Shown here: in pieces, positions 50,944 through 62,719 of the stretch
Position numbering within the stretch: position 1 is the first letter of the stretch
Layout: every line of letters begins with the position of its first letter
DNA from: Harmothoe impar
Lineage: Eukaryota > Annelida > Polychaeta > Phyllodocida > Polynoidae
Assembly: GCA_947462335.1 (NCBI GenBank)
Contig: OX381718.1
Location: 44,640,281-44,704,280, forward strand
DNA length: 64,000 bases
Direction: 5' to 3'
Translations under genes and position numbers: made by a program
Notes under the pieces: generated by a model
Databases searched by the model: none
The model's input: only the letters and a program-made list of their open reading frames with translations
What the model was told of the DNA's origin: nothing

Positions 50944-52641
50944 GTAAGATTGCTTTTATTTTGCTTAAATGCACCCAAAAAGATGGAGAGACGCCACGAT
51001 CGGGCGTCGACGTCGATGGTCGTGGCCCAAACGCAGAGGCGGCCGTGAGGGGCGTTTATTTTTCGAGAGATTCACACGGTGTATACTCAAACATTTGACG
51101 CATTTAATTAAGAAATTTAGGTTCTTGCAAGACCATACATTCACCGCGTTTCCTCTTCTTTTCTAAATGAACGACCATAACATTGGAATTGTGTTCCTAG
51201 AAAAATTGCGGTCACCTGCGCCGCCGAGCCGGGAGAGGTTTTGGCGTCGGCTGCAAAGTTCAATCGTCGGCTTTTCTGGACACCGAAAATGCATTGCACA
51301 ATCTGCTTTTCTACAGTATTTGTTTTAAAATATTGACGATCTATTAGTTGAATCATCATTTCATCCGATTCCGTACTCGTAGAAGCCAAGATTCGCCTTT
51401 AATGGCCCATGTTCTTATGTTGTTGTGACTGACGCTTAGGAGTGTGGAGTTGTTTACATTTTTGATTGGCTCTGGCCTGGGGCTCGGCTTGTAGATTTCA
51501 GCCTCAGGTTACTACGACCAGCTGGTCTACCCAATGCAGGGTATATCGACCTGAGGATTGATAACCATTCTGGTGTCACATTGATTACCCCATATACTAT
51601 ATATGCTAAGTAATGAGGTAAGCATGTGAGCTTGCTCAGGTTTGCCTGTGTGAGGTTCGACTTGAGTTAAGTGCCTAGACTATAACCTGAGGACGCGGTC
51701 ACCCCCCTCCTCTCACTACCCAACCCCTACTTTTCCCGCCAAGTGGACCATTACACAATAATAGCAGGGCAATACACTGTCATGCCTGATTTATTAGACC
51801 GGTTTGTCACATGATTTTACGAATCGGATCATTTCTTTTATGATTAGATTGTACTTTTGACAGTTTGTTGGTGCTGATTTTTATTTTTCATGCTCTTTTA
51901 TTCACTATGAAGACTCACTGAGTCACTCAGTGAGTGTTAAAATAAGGCAGAATACCAGAAAAATATCAGTAGATCTACCAAAGGGCTTCATGGATCAGGG
52001 CTAAAATACATAAAAAAAAAAAATCAGATAGTTTGGTAGTAGGTCTTGAGAGAAAATAAGTTGATTACTAGATTGATTGGTCAACAATACAGATGGCAAC
52101 AACTCCATGATCAATAGGACCAATGCCATGAGTGTCATCAATCAAAAGCGTGGGTTAAATCATACAATTGCTTGACCAATGAATATGGTACTGCAAAGGT
52201 GTTTTAAATATAACCTCAAGTGCTAGAGTCACCTTGCAGGTCGGCCTTCTTGGCAATCAGCTGACTAGTCACCCATGCAGCTCTGATGCCTACCAAGAGA
52301 CCCTTGGGCAGGTGAGGGGCACAAGTTGTGGCATTCCACCAGTCACAGTTCTGTACAGAGGACCGGTTTTGGGACTTGACATGAAATGGTTCTCAGTCAG
52401 TGTCTTTCTGGTTGTGGCCGCCAATGTGAGGAACCCTGGTGTTACAAATGTAAGACGGTTAAGTTTGAGCCACCAGGGAAAGATACAGAGGAAGATGACA
52501 AAGCAGATGTAATAAGTGAGGATGATTTATATTACTTTAAATTAATTAGGCCAAATAACACTTATACACTGGGAGGATTGCAGACTGGGTGACAAGGTCA
52601 TTGGACTAAACTTGTAAAGGCGTCCACAAGATATCCATCGT

Positions 52642-52684
52642 CCTTTAGCTTTGACACCCCTTTGATGGGGTGTCAAAGCTAAAG
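52642..52684. repeat. Perfect 18-19 bp stem hairpin
   Basis: CCTTTAGCTTTGACACCCC and its exact complement GGGGTGTCAAAGCTAAAGG enclose TTTGAT. It is in the RAD21 5' UTR intron. Confidence 0.85.
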
Positions 52685-54122
52685 GTGGGTACATTTAAAA
52701 TGAACGTGAGCTATTGTTATACATTTTATATAATGTAAAACTAAGTTTATTTATGATTTTAATAGGTCAGGAACTGCAATAGGTGAAGCTCAAACACGGG
52801 CATATCTTAATCCTTTTTTTCAAATTCAAGGTACGGTATATTAAAATACGAGCATACAGGAAATTGAGTTCCTGCGGGCCATTAGCTAGCAGGCCAGCCA
52901 AGTATTGCCATACTTGGCTGGTGAGAGATCCCCATGTTTTGACTGTGGGTGAACTACAGGACCTCATTACAGGCAAAGTATAAGGTTTACAGAGTCAAAG
53001 AAGGCTCCATGTTTATCTCTTGACACTTGGATTTCCATATTCACTCAGATATGTGCCTGTTTGTTGATCATATGTTAGTAAACCAGTGGTTTATGAGACA
53101 AACCTTCGGTTCACACGAGGCCTGACACATGGCAGTACCCCCAGTTATCAGAGAAGGGTCTATCATCTACTGTACATTCGTACAGTTGATTCCAAATTGA
53201 CTAGCGGGCCATAAGTGTTCATTTATTCTATATATTTGATAAATCTGATTTATTGAACATATATGATAAATCGGGGCCTGAGCATCGCTATGTCAGACTG
53301 TCTGACTAGCTATTGATAAAAATAGCCAAATGCATCCTCACCAACCTAACACTGTTACAAAGCTTCAAAGGACCTGTCAGTCCATAGGGGTGCTATGTCG
53401 TCATTGTCTGTACACCTAAGCCGCAACAATTAGACAGACAGACATACAGCTGCTGGTGGCTGGGCTGTTTGGTGTCACATGCTGCATAATGAGTTTAATG
53501 GTCATTACACATTGTATGTCTACATTATACCACATTGTCCATCTGTTAGAACCATACAGGTGTCCATCCCAACGCTCAGTAAGGACGTCTCCGCCATTGG
53601 GGCAGGTTGAGCTACACATCTTTGTGGTTTTATTGAGGTATAGAACAAGTGGCGAATTTCGATATCCCAATTTAGCCCGAAGGCTCCCCCCCCCCCCTCT
53701 TTCTACCAATAATGAACCCATCACTGTGAACCATATCTATTGGCTCTAATTATATTCACTGGAATTTGTGGTCAAACGATTTAACAGAAATATAGTAATC
53801 GGTTTCCCCATCTTTGGATGAAAATGAATTGAGTTTTATATATGTGACTTCTTCGCGTACATCGATGTTTTGAACTGGAATCCTCCTGAGTGGTCTTCCA
53901 ACAGTCCCTGTGTCATGTACCATGACTTAATTCTGCTCTGCCAGGAGTGTTTGCCAGCTAGTGCCTTCAGTTGAAAGATCTAGGGCCCGTTTTGGGTCAC
54001 TGGGCAGAGATGGTGGAGACCTTAAGTATTATAGCATACAATTTGTATCTGTTCTATCGAACATCCACATCAAATGTTTTGACAGTTGGGCCCACTCATA
54101 GTACCCATATCGTTATGCCTTA

Positions 54123-54296
54123 ACCGTATTCGACGTAATAAGTATGCCGGGCGCGTATAAAGATATTTTATGACATTCTAGCATTTAATAGTTTAATTGT
54201 CTCTAAAATTTTGAAAGTTAATGCTTTATTCTATTTCTAGTCCAAAACATGCCCAATGGGGGGGGGGGGGGGGTGCTTATTACAACGCATACGGTA
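54123..54296. mobile_element. TACCGTATTCGACG MITE, copy 3
   Basis: The left end ACCGTATTCGACGTAATAAG and right end GCTTATTACAACGCATACGG are the family ends with three changes at the right. The run of 17 G near 54260 is in the place of the C run of copy 1. Confidence 0.8.
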
Positions 54297-54421
54297 TATG
54301 TCCAATTTCTGCTATGGACACATTGAACATTTTCACAGAAGCTGACATGAAACAGAAAGTTCTCCAACATTCCTAACTTACCGTGTTGTTTGTATTTTTT
54401 CAGGTGCCGTGAAGCAGCAAA

Positions 54422-57400
54422 ATGTTTTACGCACATTTCGTTCTGAGTAAGAAGGGGCCGCTGGCTCGGATATGGCTGGCGGCCCATTGGGACAAGAAAC
54501 TAACCAAGGCCCATGTCTTCGAGACCAACATCGATAGCAGCGTGGAGGCTATCATAGAGCCCAAGGTGAGCTTTATGGGCAGAGGTGCCACTTTTTCTAT
54601 TCAGAATTTTAGTAGGAATTCCTATGTTATGGCTGGAATTCAGTAACGAATTATAATGATATCTATCCTACAGATAATCGACTTTTGTTGAAAAGCAATT
54701 GGCATGTGTGGTTAATTGAAAGGGGGCGTGGCACAGCAGTGTTGCCGAAATCACGCCGGCACGCCGGCTTTTGCCGGCGTAGAATCCTAATGGCCGGCGT
54801 AGGGCCTTAGGACGCAGGCCATAATGGCCTGCCATGATCTCAGCTTCCTAATGGTGAAAGAATTTTTCAAATCGGTCAATTAGAAGCGAAGATAGGGTCA
54901 TATTTGTAAAATTGTTTTGTATTAAATATTTTTTCAATTTCTTTCAAGCTTTTGCATCGTATAAAACAAGTTATAATGAAATTTTTAAGATGCCTTGAAA
55001 TATAAATATTCATATGGCCTGCATGAGAAGGAAATGGCCTGCGTAAGATGCCAAGACGCAGGCCACCTTGGCCTGCGTTGAGAAAAAGTTTTCGGCAACA
55101 CTGGGCACAGTAATATTAAAAAAAAAAGCGCTTAATAGGGTATGGTGTCGTCTTATAGCTAGAATTTAAGGAAACGAAGCCCTTCCCCAAGTGAGCCACC
55201 CGTCCCCGACCATTCCTTGGATGTATTTGAAATACTATAAAACCCTGCATTTAATGACCCCTCCATTTCTGTAAACTTTTGAAAAAATATCATATTTTAG
55301 AAACAAAAACACTCGGTCTGCTTCTCGAATAGAATCTTTCTTGTATGTAAAAGACCACCTGAAAAATGTAAAGAACAAATACAATGTCATATAATATTAA
55401 AGCAATGTAATTGTTGCAATACAAAAGCTGGAAAATACAAACTAGCTGACCACATATGACACTGAGTACTTGTACCGCTGCAGGTTAAGTTGGCGCTGCG
55501 TACCTCCGGCCATCTGCTGCTGGGCGTGGTGAGGATCTACTCACGTAAAGCCAAGTACCTCCTCGCCGACTGCAATGAAGCCTTCGTCAAGATCAAGATG
55601 GCCTTCAGGCCCGGGGTGGTCGACATGCCGGAAGAAAACCGTGAGGCTGCGGTCGCAACCATCACACTCCCGGAGACATTCCATGACTTTGAAACGACAA
55701 TGGCAGATCTAAGGTGAGTGATACATTTACTGCAACATAATGTACTAACCCCTAGGGTCTTTATGAGACATCAGCCCTGCCGAATGTTTATTCTAGGTTC
55801 AAAATGTAAAAGGAAAATATCGGGGGGAAACATGGGCACTGCATTCTCTAGTATTTGATTTTAGAGGCATTTTTATTTCATAGTGAAAGCCTCTGTCATG
55901 ATTGAGAGAGGGGTGCTGATTTATGCACTTTAGCACTACATTTCACATGTACTAAATAGGGAAGTTTGGGACTAACCAGGTTTGCGCTACTTTGTCAAAA
56001 ACGTGAGTTTACATTGAGAGACCCTTGCCTGATGAGTCACTGTGATACATTCCATGAGGAAATACTGGGCAGAGTGGCATTTCATTAGTTAACTCACCCA
56101 CTTACATTTGTCCACAGTGATATCGATGTGCAGGCACAGTTTTCGGTGAACCAGAGTCGGCCAGAGGAGATCACGATGAGAGAGGACCTAGGAAACATAA
56201 CACTTGTTGGAGACGACGGATTCGGTAAGATCTCAAAACAACATCATATCAAGTTGTCAGTATTTAAAGCATACATCCTAAACGTTACAGATATCTGATG
56301 TGTAGGTCTACATTGTTAAAATGCAATGTTTTTTCTTGTATTTCTTCATATATTATGAGTTTTGCCCAACCCCAGAAGATTGCATTTTTATAGATAATTA
56401 TTGGAGCATTAAAAACCTGTTCAGATGTAGGTTTTTTTCAGACACCAAACTGTGTTTGCAATGTATCCTTGATTTGAATGTTTATATTTGACAATTACTA
56501 CTTTGGTGTTTTAGGTGACATGGGTTTCGACGACCGGAACATGATACAAGATGCGAATATGGATGAGACACTTTACAAGAACGCTGACTCCTCGAATATC
56601 CTGCTAGATGACTCACTGGAAAAGAACCAAGATGACGTAGAAAAACCAATGGACATAGACTTTGATGCCCCAAACAACGACTTCGGAAAAGAGTTTGATG
56701 ACTTTGGTATGTCAAGGATAATTCCTGGTACTTACTATTAAAGAGAATGAAAATATTATAAAATTTGTGCATGATATGGAATCTATTTGAGTTGAATTGA
56801 AAATTGACCTCATCTCTCATATACAATGGTGTTTAGTCCTGATTTATTTCCTGTAAATTACAGCGAATGTTTCCAAAACGTTACGAGGTGAGAATAGTTA
56901 AGAAACCATGTTGAACTGTTCCGTTTTACTAAACCACTTAAAAGTTTGTTGACTGCCAAGACGGCGTCCACCATGTAGTCTAAGACTGACTCGTTTACTG
57001 TTGGCCTGTTGCCGTTTAGTTAATGTTAAGTACTGTTTGTGCGTTGGGTGTATAGATGGACCAGCGGGCGTGGACGATGATGATGATTCGGATAACGATG
57101 GTGGTTTTGGTGACGGAGTTGACGATGATCTCTTCAGTAAGTCATATCACAATTCATACATAGACCACTTGGAAAAGTCAAGAAATCCTTTTGAGTCAGA
57201 TTGAGCATGAAGTAGCTCATGCTAAACGACAGGGGTAAAGATGACTAAAAGATTGTTAATTGTTGATTCAACCACTGTTGGTTTAGCCATGATAAGTTTA
57301 ACTTTTACCAGTTATATAAGACGTTAATGCACATGACCTAGGTTTAACAATTCACATTTATTGAAAATTTGTATTTAACTAAAGAAATATTACGGTCACA

Positions 57401-60400
57401 GATTGGTGGTTTTCGGTACCAGGATGTCTTAGATATCTAGAAGCAAATGTCATAGAAATGCTCCATTTTGCAGGAGATGACTTTATTGGCGAGGCAGGAG
57501 GATTGTTTGAGGAACCTCCCGCTCCAGCACCTGAACCCATGAACGACACAACGATGCCCGAAGTGCCCAAAGATGGTAAGGCCAACAGGCGGAAATCTGC
57601 TTCCTTTCGCTTTCCTTATTATGCTTTTGTCGTGAGCTCCAACTATCTTTCTAGTGTCCTCGTTTGACGAATGGCCATTTCTGGATGCATGCAAATGATG
57701 AAAATTGTATGTTCACTGTCTTTTTGCAGTACCCTAATGATCGCAAACTTTCATTTTGCTGGGTCTGACGGGCAAAGCTCTATACATTGGTCCAGCTCTG
57801 AATAGATGAAAAATTATTTAGTTTAAACCTCATCCACTTGACACCTCCTTTTTGTGTAGATCAGAATATTATCACGTATTCCCTCAGCTCTACAAAGTGG
57901 GTATTTAAATTCAACTTACTGGGTAAGTCTGGAAAATAATAGAGAAAACCCCAAAATATATTTCCTTTCCTAACCTCCCTTCACCTGTTACCCCTGCATG
58001 GTTTGCCTGAACCCTGTAGTGATGCGCGGTGTTGTCCGTCTTGTGATTAAACCCAATCTCATCTTGCGACATTCGCACATCAGATGTGGATGTCTTTGCA
58101 GCTGTTATGGAGAAGGCTGTAGAGTTGCCGCCGGTGATTCCCGAAGAGTTGGACGTGCCAGTTCCCGACCAGACCACGTTGCGGGACCAGACTACACTCC
58201 GCGACCAGACCACCCTTGTACATAACGAGGCAGAGGCCTTCGCACTAGAACCACTCGACATCACAAATATAGGTAAATGTCCAGTACTTCTTTCAGAGAT
58301 GCCACTTTTCATACTTTTGCAGGAACCCCTATTTTCTTAGTTGAATTTGTCTATTGATTTGGCCACACCAAATTAAAAAGTTGGTCTATGGATTTTGTTT
58401 TCCAAAAATAGGTGCGGGAGGGCGATTTTTCTTTTTGATTTTTTTTCCAAAAATTTTTTTTGTCTATGGATTTCAACCTTAAATCAGGGGGGCGGACGAA
58501 TTTTTTTTTTTTCCTCAGGGAAAATCTTTTTTTTTTAATTTTTACAAACTGATATTTTCAGGCTAACGATGGCAGAAAAGACCACCAAAAATAAAATCCA
58601 ATTTCTCAGAAAATTATGCGGGCGCAGTCCTTAGACACAATTTTTTTCAAAAAAAAAATAAAAATTCCATTTTCGAAAATATGGTGCGGGAAATCCGTAG
58701 ACCAACTTTTTAATTTGGTGTGGCCTTTGAATGATGTGATTTTGCTACAGAAAATTGGCCAAAATTTCAATATTTCCATACCCTTTGTCGATTAGCAGAT
58801 GGCACTCCTGTTCTTTGTACAATTAGAAATATGGCAGTTACTGAAGTGAAAATATTATTAACCCCATGAAAGGTCGCATATTTTAGGCTTGGTGAGTAGA
58901 TTTGCCAGGCTGTATCATGATGCTTGAATGCAGTGCCGGGGAGTACATTCATGCATCACGGCAACAAAAGGCATAAAAGTGCCATGAGTCCCATAAAAGA
59001 TCGCTATGTTACATACTCAACTCTTGACTAAAACATCTACTGTTTGGTATGTGTTTTTTTAAACACTTCAGTGAATATATAATATGATTTTTAACCCGAT
59101 CAAAATCATTTGCCTACACAGGTACAGAACGCAAGGCCAAGCGGAAACGAAAGCTTGTCGTTGACGAACAGAAGGGAATCACAAGCGAAACAATGAAACT
59201 GCAGCTTGCAGACACATCAGAAATCATGACCACACTCGACCTTGCACCACCCACAAAGAAACTCATGCACTGGAAGGAAACGGGTGGTGTCGAGAAGCTA
59301 TTCGCCCTACCTGGACGACCATTGCCATCTAAGAAAATTGCTAAGGTAAAATTAATTTTGATCTTTACCAAGGGCGCCTTAGAGGATGAAGGCAAGCAAC
59401 ATGAGAGATAAAATGATTAAATACAATTTTATTTGAATCAATATTTTATATTTTTGCCATATATGTATGTGTTGGTGTCAAGTCAGGGTAAGTGAAAACG
59501 AGAAAATGGATATTACTACATGTAGTAGCTCGGGGGGAACGCTGCCAACAGAAGAGCAGCCAGCGCTATATAACAGCGCACTGAAAACTTTTACATTCAG
59601 GGAAATTGGTTATTTTTGGTCAATCAATTTCGGGGTATCAAAATTGTTGTGGGAAGTTAACTTAAATTATAATTGATAATTCTCGGAATCTCCCGTATTG
59701 TATATAAAAAGCTACAGACCAGTATCTAAATTTTCTGAATTAAAAATTAAAATTCGGCCTGGACCCATGAATATAGAGGAGGGGGGGATTATTTATGGGA
59801 TGGTTACTACAGTTAGTTTGTGTTACAGTACTTCAGTAACAACCTCATCACCAAACCGGTGCAAGACGCAGACGATGACGACGACCGGCTAGAGCTGGAG
59901 GGAGAGACGCTTCATCAACAGGAGATCGAAGAGCAGGAGGCTCGCAGAGGTGAGATCATGGGCAACCATAATAATATTAATGTAGTGTATATTTTAGTTT
60001 TAACCCGTTAAGAAGCGTATAGTGCTTTAATACGCTATTTACGTTGTTGTTGCAACCTTTAGAGCTCACCAACTTGTCAATCAACTTGTGTATTTAAAAT
60101 ACCGTAGATACTGGCGTATAGGCCTACCTTGGATATGCGCAACAAATTATGTAAAATAAGCCACAGGGGTTCTGAAAATTGCTAATTTGCTATCAAGAGA
60201 AAGCCTTTACGGTAGTCATCAGCACTTAATATGTATTTTTAATAAAATAATAACTTAACACATGTTTTCTGTACCTACAGAAGAAGCCGCCGTCTTGGAA
60301 CCACCACAGATAGAGCCGCAGGCCCTGATAGAGCCGCCCCACCTGGAGCCACCCCCCATGTTGGACGACCAGCCGCCCCGCCCCTCCCTGGACCAGTCGG

Positions 60401-61289
60401 CCTTCTCCACACATGACACCACCACCTTCTCCCGCCGGGAGGACTCGCTCCTGCCACCTGCCCCCGACGTGTCGCTCGTACAACACGACATGTCGCTCCC
60501 ACCCCAACACGACATCTCCATGCCGCCACAACCCGACGTGTCACTCCCACAGCCTGACACGTCGCTGGCCCAACCCGAGGTCTCGCTACCTCCTCCACCA
60601 CCAGAGGACGATGACGATTACGTGGACGATAATAACGACGAGCCACTCCACTCGCCATCGTCGTCGGATGGGGATCACGACGTGCAGGACGTGGCTGATG
60701 TGTTCAACATGGAATTGCCGCCCGAGGAGGAGCCTGAGAAACACGCCGAGCTCAGCGTAAGTAGTGCTTGTGTTTATATGAGGGCGGTTTGGGCTGTGGT
60801 TATTAGGACGTCCCAGATATCTGTATTAGTATCGGATGAATGTATTTGAGGGTAATTTATGTTTTTATAGTCTGATGGGTACAGTGTATATATTATTGGT
60901 CGCCGCAACGAGCTCCAGTCTAGGTCTTAGAGTAAAATCCACAACTAGCACGTTAGGAATGAAATAAGTTTTATCATTATTATTATTAAATCAATCTCCT
61001 TTTGCCCAAACAGGACACAGAGCAACCAGAGGAGAACGAGGAGGAGAAGGAGGAGCGGCGGTGGGGTAAGCGGACCCAGCAGATGTTACACATCCTGACC
61101 AAGCAGCTCACCAAGCAGCCCACCGCCAGCTTCAACGACATGTGTAACCGCAACTACCGCAAACAGGTGGCCTCAAAGTTCTACACCCTGCTGGTCTTAA
61201 AGAAGCAGCAGGCCATCGTGGTGGACCAGCCCAAGCCGTACGCTGACATCGTCATCACTAAAGGCCCTAAGTTTGAGATGGTCTATTAA
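54422..61289 (+). CDS. RAD21: Double-strand-break repair protein RAD21, cohesin kleisin subunit (11 coding exons)
   Basis: Coding exons 54422-54565, 55484-55713, 56118-56224, 56515-56706, 57056-57136, 57474-57575, 58084-58272, 59122-59345, 59829-59949, 60281-60756, 61014-61289. All are GT-AG with matching phase: 2142 nt, 713 aa (human 631). The N-terminal Rad21/Rec8 domain (1-~105) opens [20 protein letters not shown] and has [20 protein letters not shown]; this region binds SMC3. Residues ~370-423 contain [18 protein letters not shown] and [10 protein letters not shown], in the middle region that contacts the STAG/SA subunit. The C-terminal winged helix (~640-713: [32 protein letters not shown]) binds SMC1. 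The protein closes the cohesin ring in the nucleus for sister-chromatid cohesion and DNA loop extrusion. Exon 11 adds a Pro-rich repeat linker. Vertebrate-type separase site 1 is not conserved; E-A-R-R at 460-463 is a candidate. Confidence 0.97.
54737..55103. mobile_element. CAGTGTTGCCG MITE, copy 3 (367 bp)
   Basis: The ends are CAGTGTTGCCGAAATCACGC and GTTTTCGGCAACACTG. GGCACAG lies directly outside both ends, a 7-bp duplication. It is in RAD21 intron 1 of the coding part. The interior matches copy 1 in reverse orientation (for example GCAGGCCATAATGGCCTGCC). Confidence 0.9.
56864..56887 (+). CDS. RAD21: Candidate 24-nt in-frame microexon of RAD21
   Basis: ATTTCCTGTAAATTACAG precedes the segment and GTGAGAATAG follows it, giving good acceptor and donor. 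At 24 nt and phase 1 on both sides it would add eight residues (A-N-V-S-K-T-L-R) between exons 5 and 6 without changing the frame. It is absent from the main model. No transcript evidence is available here, so chance is possible. Confidence 0.35.
58361..58725. mobile_element. 365-bp MITE (GGCCACACCAAATTAAAAAG ends) in a RAD21 intron
   Basis: GGCCACACCAAATTAAAAAG then TTGGTCTATGGATTT at the left pairs with AAATCCGTAGACCAA then CTTTTTAATTTGGTGTGGCC at the right, an inverted repeat of about 36 bp with one or two mismatches. The interior is T-rich, then A-rich, folding back. Confidence 0.9.
58858..59003. mobile_element. TTAACCC-family MITE, decayed
   Basis: It has TTAACCCCATGAAAGGTCGC, TATCATGATGCTTGAATGCA and CATTCATGCATCACGGCAAC. 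The right terminal repeat is degraded. It lies 115 bp before RAD21 exon 9. Confidence 0.65.
60000..60060. mobile_element. TTAACCC-family MITE, left fragment
   Basis: TTAACCCGTTAAGAAGCGTA then TAGTGCTTTAATACGC, followed by decayed sequence. It starts 50 bp after RAD21 exon 10. Confidence 0.55.
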
Positions 61290-61913
61290 ATGAGATGGAT
61301 AATGACTTATATGACATATATATACCTTCAGTGAAGGGAAGGCAGCAGGTGCGCTATGCACCGTTCACTCAGTACTCTCAGGTGCCGACTGGAGCTCCGA
61401 TGATATGATAATGACGACCTAGATGACAACAGTGCTGCCCCTCCGGGTACGCCGCTGTTGTATTTGTGAGAGGGGAGTCAAGGCAGGCGGCCGGCGAGTT
61501 AAGCACCCGCCAGTTGTCGCTTAATGAAACAGTCGAGTGCTAAGTGTGGCACGAAAAACAAAAACCTAATTATAATAACCAGAAGGCAGAGACACTAAAA
61601 CCATTAGACTGTCTGTCTTATCTTTTGTTGGTGTTCCTCTTTGAGTTGCCCCCTGCGTTATTATTCATTGGTTCGTCCACGGAGGACGGATTAATTGGAC
61701 GTTGTTGTTGGTTCACTGAACACTGGAGTTGTTGCTGTGACCAGCCCGTGTTGTGACACATTGTTTGGTTGGGGCCGCGTAATGGAGAGCCTATACCCAC
61801 TGCCATTCGGTCTAACACGGACAGACATTACGGAGGCGTACCTCCGACACCCGTAGGTGGCGCTAGTAGTGGCAGTGTTAAGGGCTTTGTGGTGGCACGG
61901 ACACTTGTGAAGT

Positions 61914-62195
61914 GGAATTGGTCCCAGCCCATCACCGTGCGTGTCTGTGGATGGTCCCAGCCCATCACCGCGTGTTTGTGTGGATGGTCCCAGCCCATCA
62001 CGGTGTGGGTGTGGGCATGGTCCCAGCCCATCACGGCGTGTGTGTGTGGATGGTCCCAGCCCATCACCGCATGTGTGTGTGTATGGTCCCAGCCCATCAC
62101 CGCATGTTTGTGCGGATGGTTCCAGCCCATCACTGTATGAAGATGGTCCCAGCCCATCACCATGTGTGCGAATGGTCCCAGCCCATCACCGTGTG
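61914..62195. repeat. ~30-36 bp minisatellite, 9 units, in the RAD21 3' UTR
   Basis: TGGTCCCAGCCCATCAC recurs at 61919, 61949, 61985, 62018, 62054, 62087, 62117 (as GGTTCC), 62144 and 62175, with GTGTGTGTGGA-type spacers of variable length. Unit-length periodicity keeps several frames open on both strands. Confidence 0.9.
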
Positions 62196-62469
62196 ACAAC
62201 GATTGTGTTTGTATATTAGTACGAGAGACTGCATCATGATGGTGTATAGGGTCTGGGCTGAAAGTCCTCTCCCCGTGAGAATGAAGCGAGTACTTGAAGT
62301 AATGTGTTCCTCTTCTGTCGGCCACGGTACTACATTTATTATGTGTAACACCACTCACTGTGTTGTGCATTCTTCAATAGTAAAACTTCCCCAGGATGTT
62401 CTTTAATGTTTAACTTGGTATTTCCTCATCGTGTGTGTAAGGATGTCTTCTTTGGTAAACCCGTGTCCT

Positions 62470-62685
62470 GCAAGGGCTGCTTAGTGCTGTAATGCAGTAT
62501 GCCCTTTGTCCTGATGATGCTCGCCAGGGCTGCATTCATGCATCATGCCGACTCATCAGGAGTGTGTCAACCCCATAGTGGTGTTAAGCAAGATGCTGGA
62601 ATGCAGCACTGGCGAGTACTCGCCATGGGTGCATTCATGTTTCAAGAGAATACTGCATTAAATCACTTTGCTGTCGCTTAAGGGA
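62470..62685. mobile_element. TTAACCC-family MITE beside the RAD21 poly(A) signal
   Basis: It has CAAGGGCTGCTTAGTGCTGT, TCGCCAGGGCTGCATTCATG, ACTCGCCATGGGTGCATTCA and GCTTAAGGGACA. Termini are decayed. It ends 7 bp before AATAAA. Confidence 0.7.
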
Positions 62686-62691
62686 CAAGCC

Positions 62692-62697
62692 AATAAA
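62692..62697 (+). terminator. RAD21: Poly(A) signal of RAD21
   Basis: AATAAA in CCAATAAACGAAGG, about 1.4 kb after the stop. A second AATAAA at 63139-63144 could serve as a distal signal. Confidence 0.6.
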
Positions 62698-62719
62698 CGA
62701 AGGAAAATGACGATTATTT

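Larger units (their letters stand above)
50944..54403 (+). other. RAD21: 5' UTR intron of RAD21
   Basis: No supported coding exon. The interval 52239-52313 is bounded by CACCTTGCAG and CAG|GTGAGG and could be an alternative 5' UTR exon. A short cysteine-containing open frame (52386-52592) has no family that I recognise. It also holds a 43-bp hairpin (52642-52684) and a MITE (54123-54296). Confidence 0.55.
61290..62715 (+). other. RAD21: 3' UTR of RAD21
   Basis: It runs from the stop codon to about 20 nt past AATAAA at 62692-62697. It contains a minisatellite (61914-62195) and a TTAACCC MITE (62470-62685) that ends a few bases before the poly(A) signal. No downstream exon is needed, since the protein ends as expected for the family. 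Confidence 0.65.

Noticed and set aside
60226..60658. Minus-strand open frames over RAD21 exon 11
   Set aside because: Shadow of a GC-rich, Pro-repeat coding exon on the plus strand.
61828..62370. 180-codon minus-strand frame and two plus-strand frames
   Set aside because: They arise from the minisatellite in the RAD21 3' UTR.
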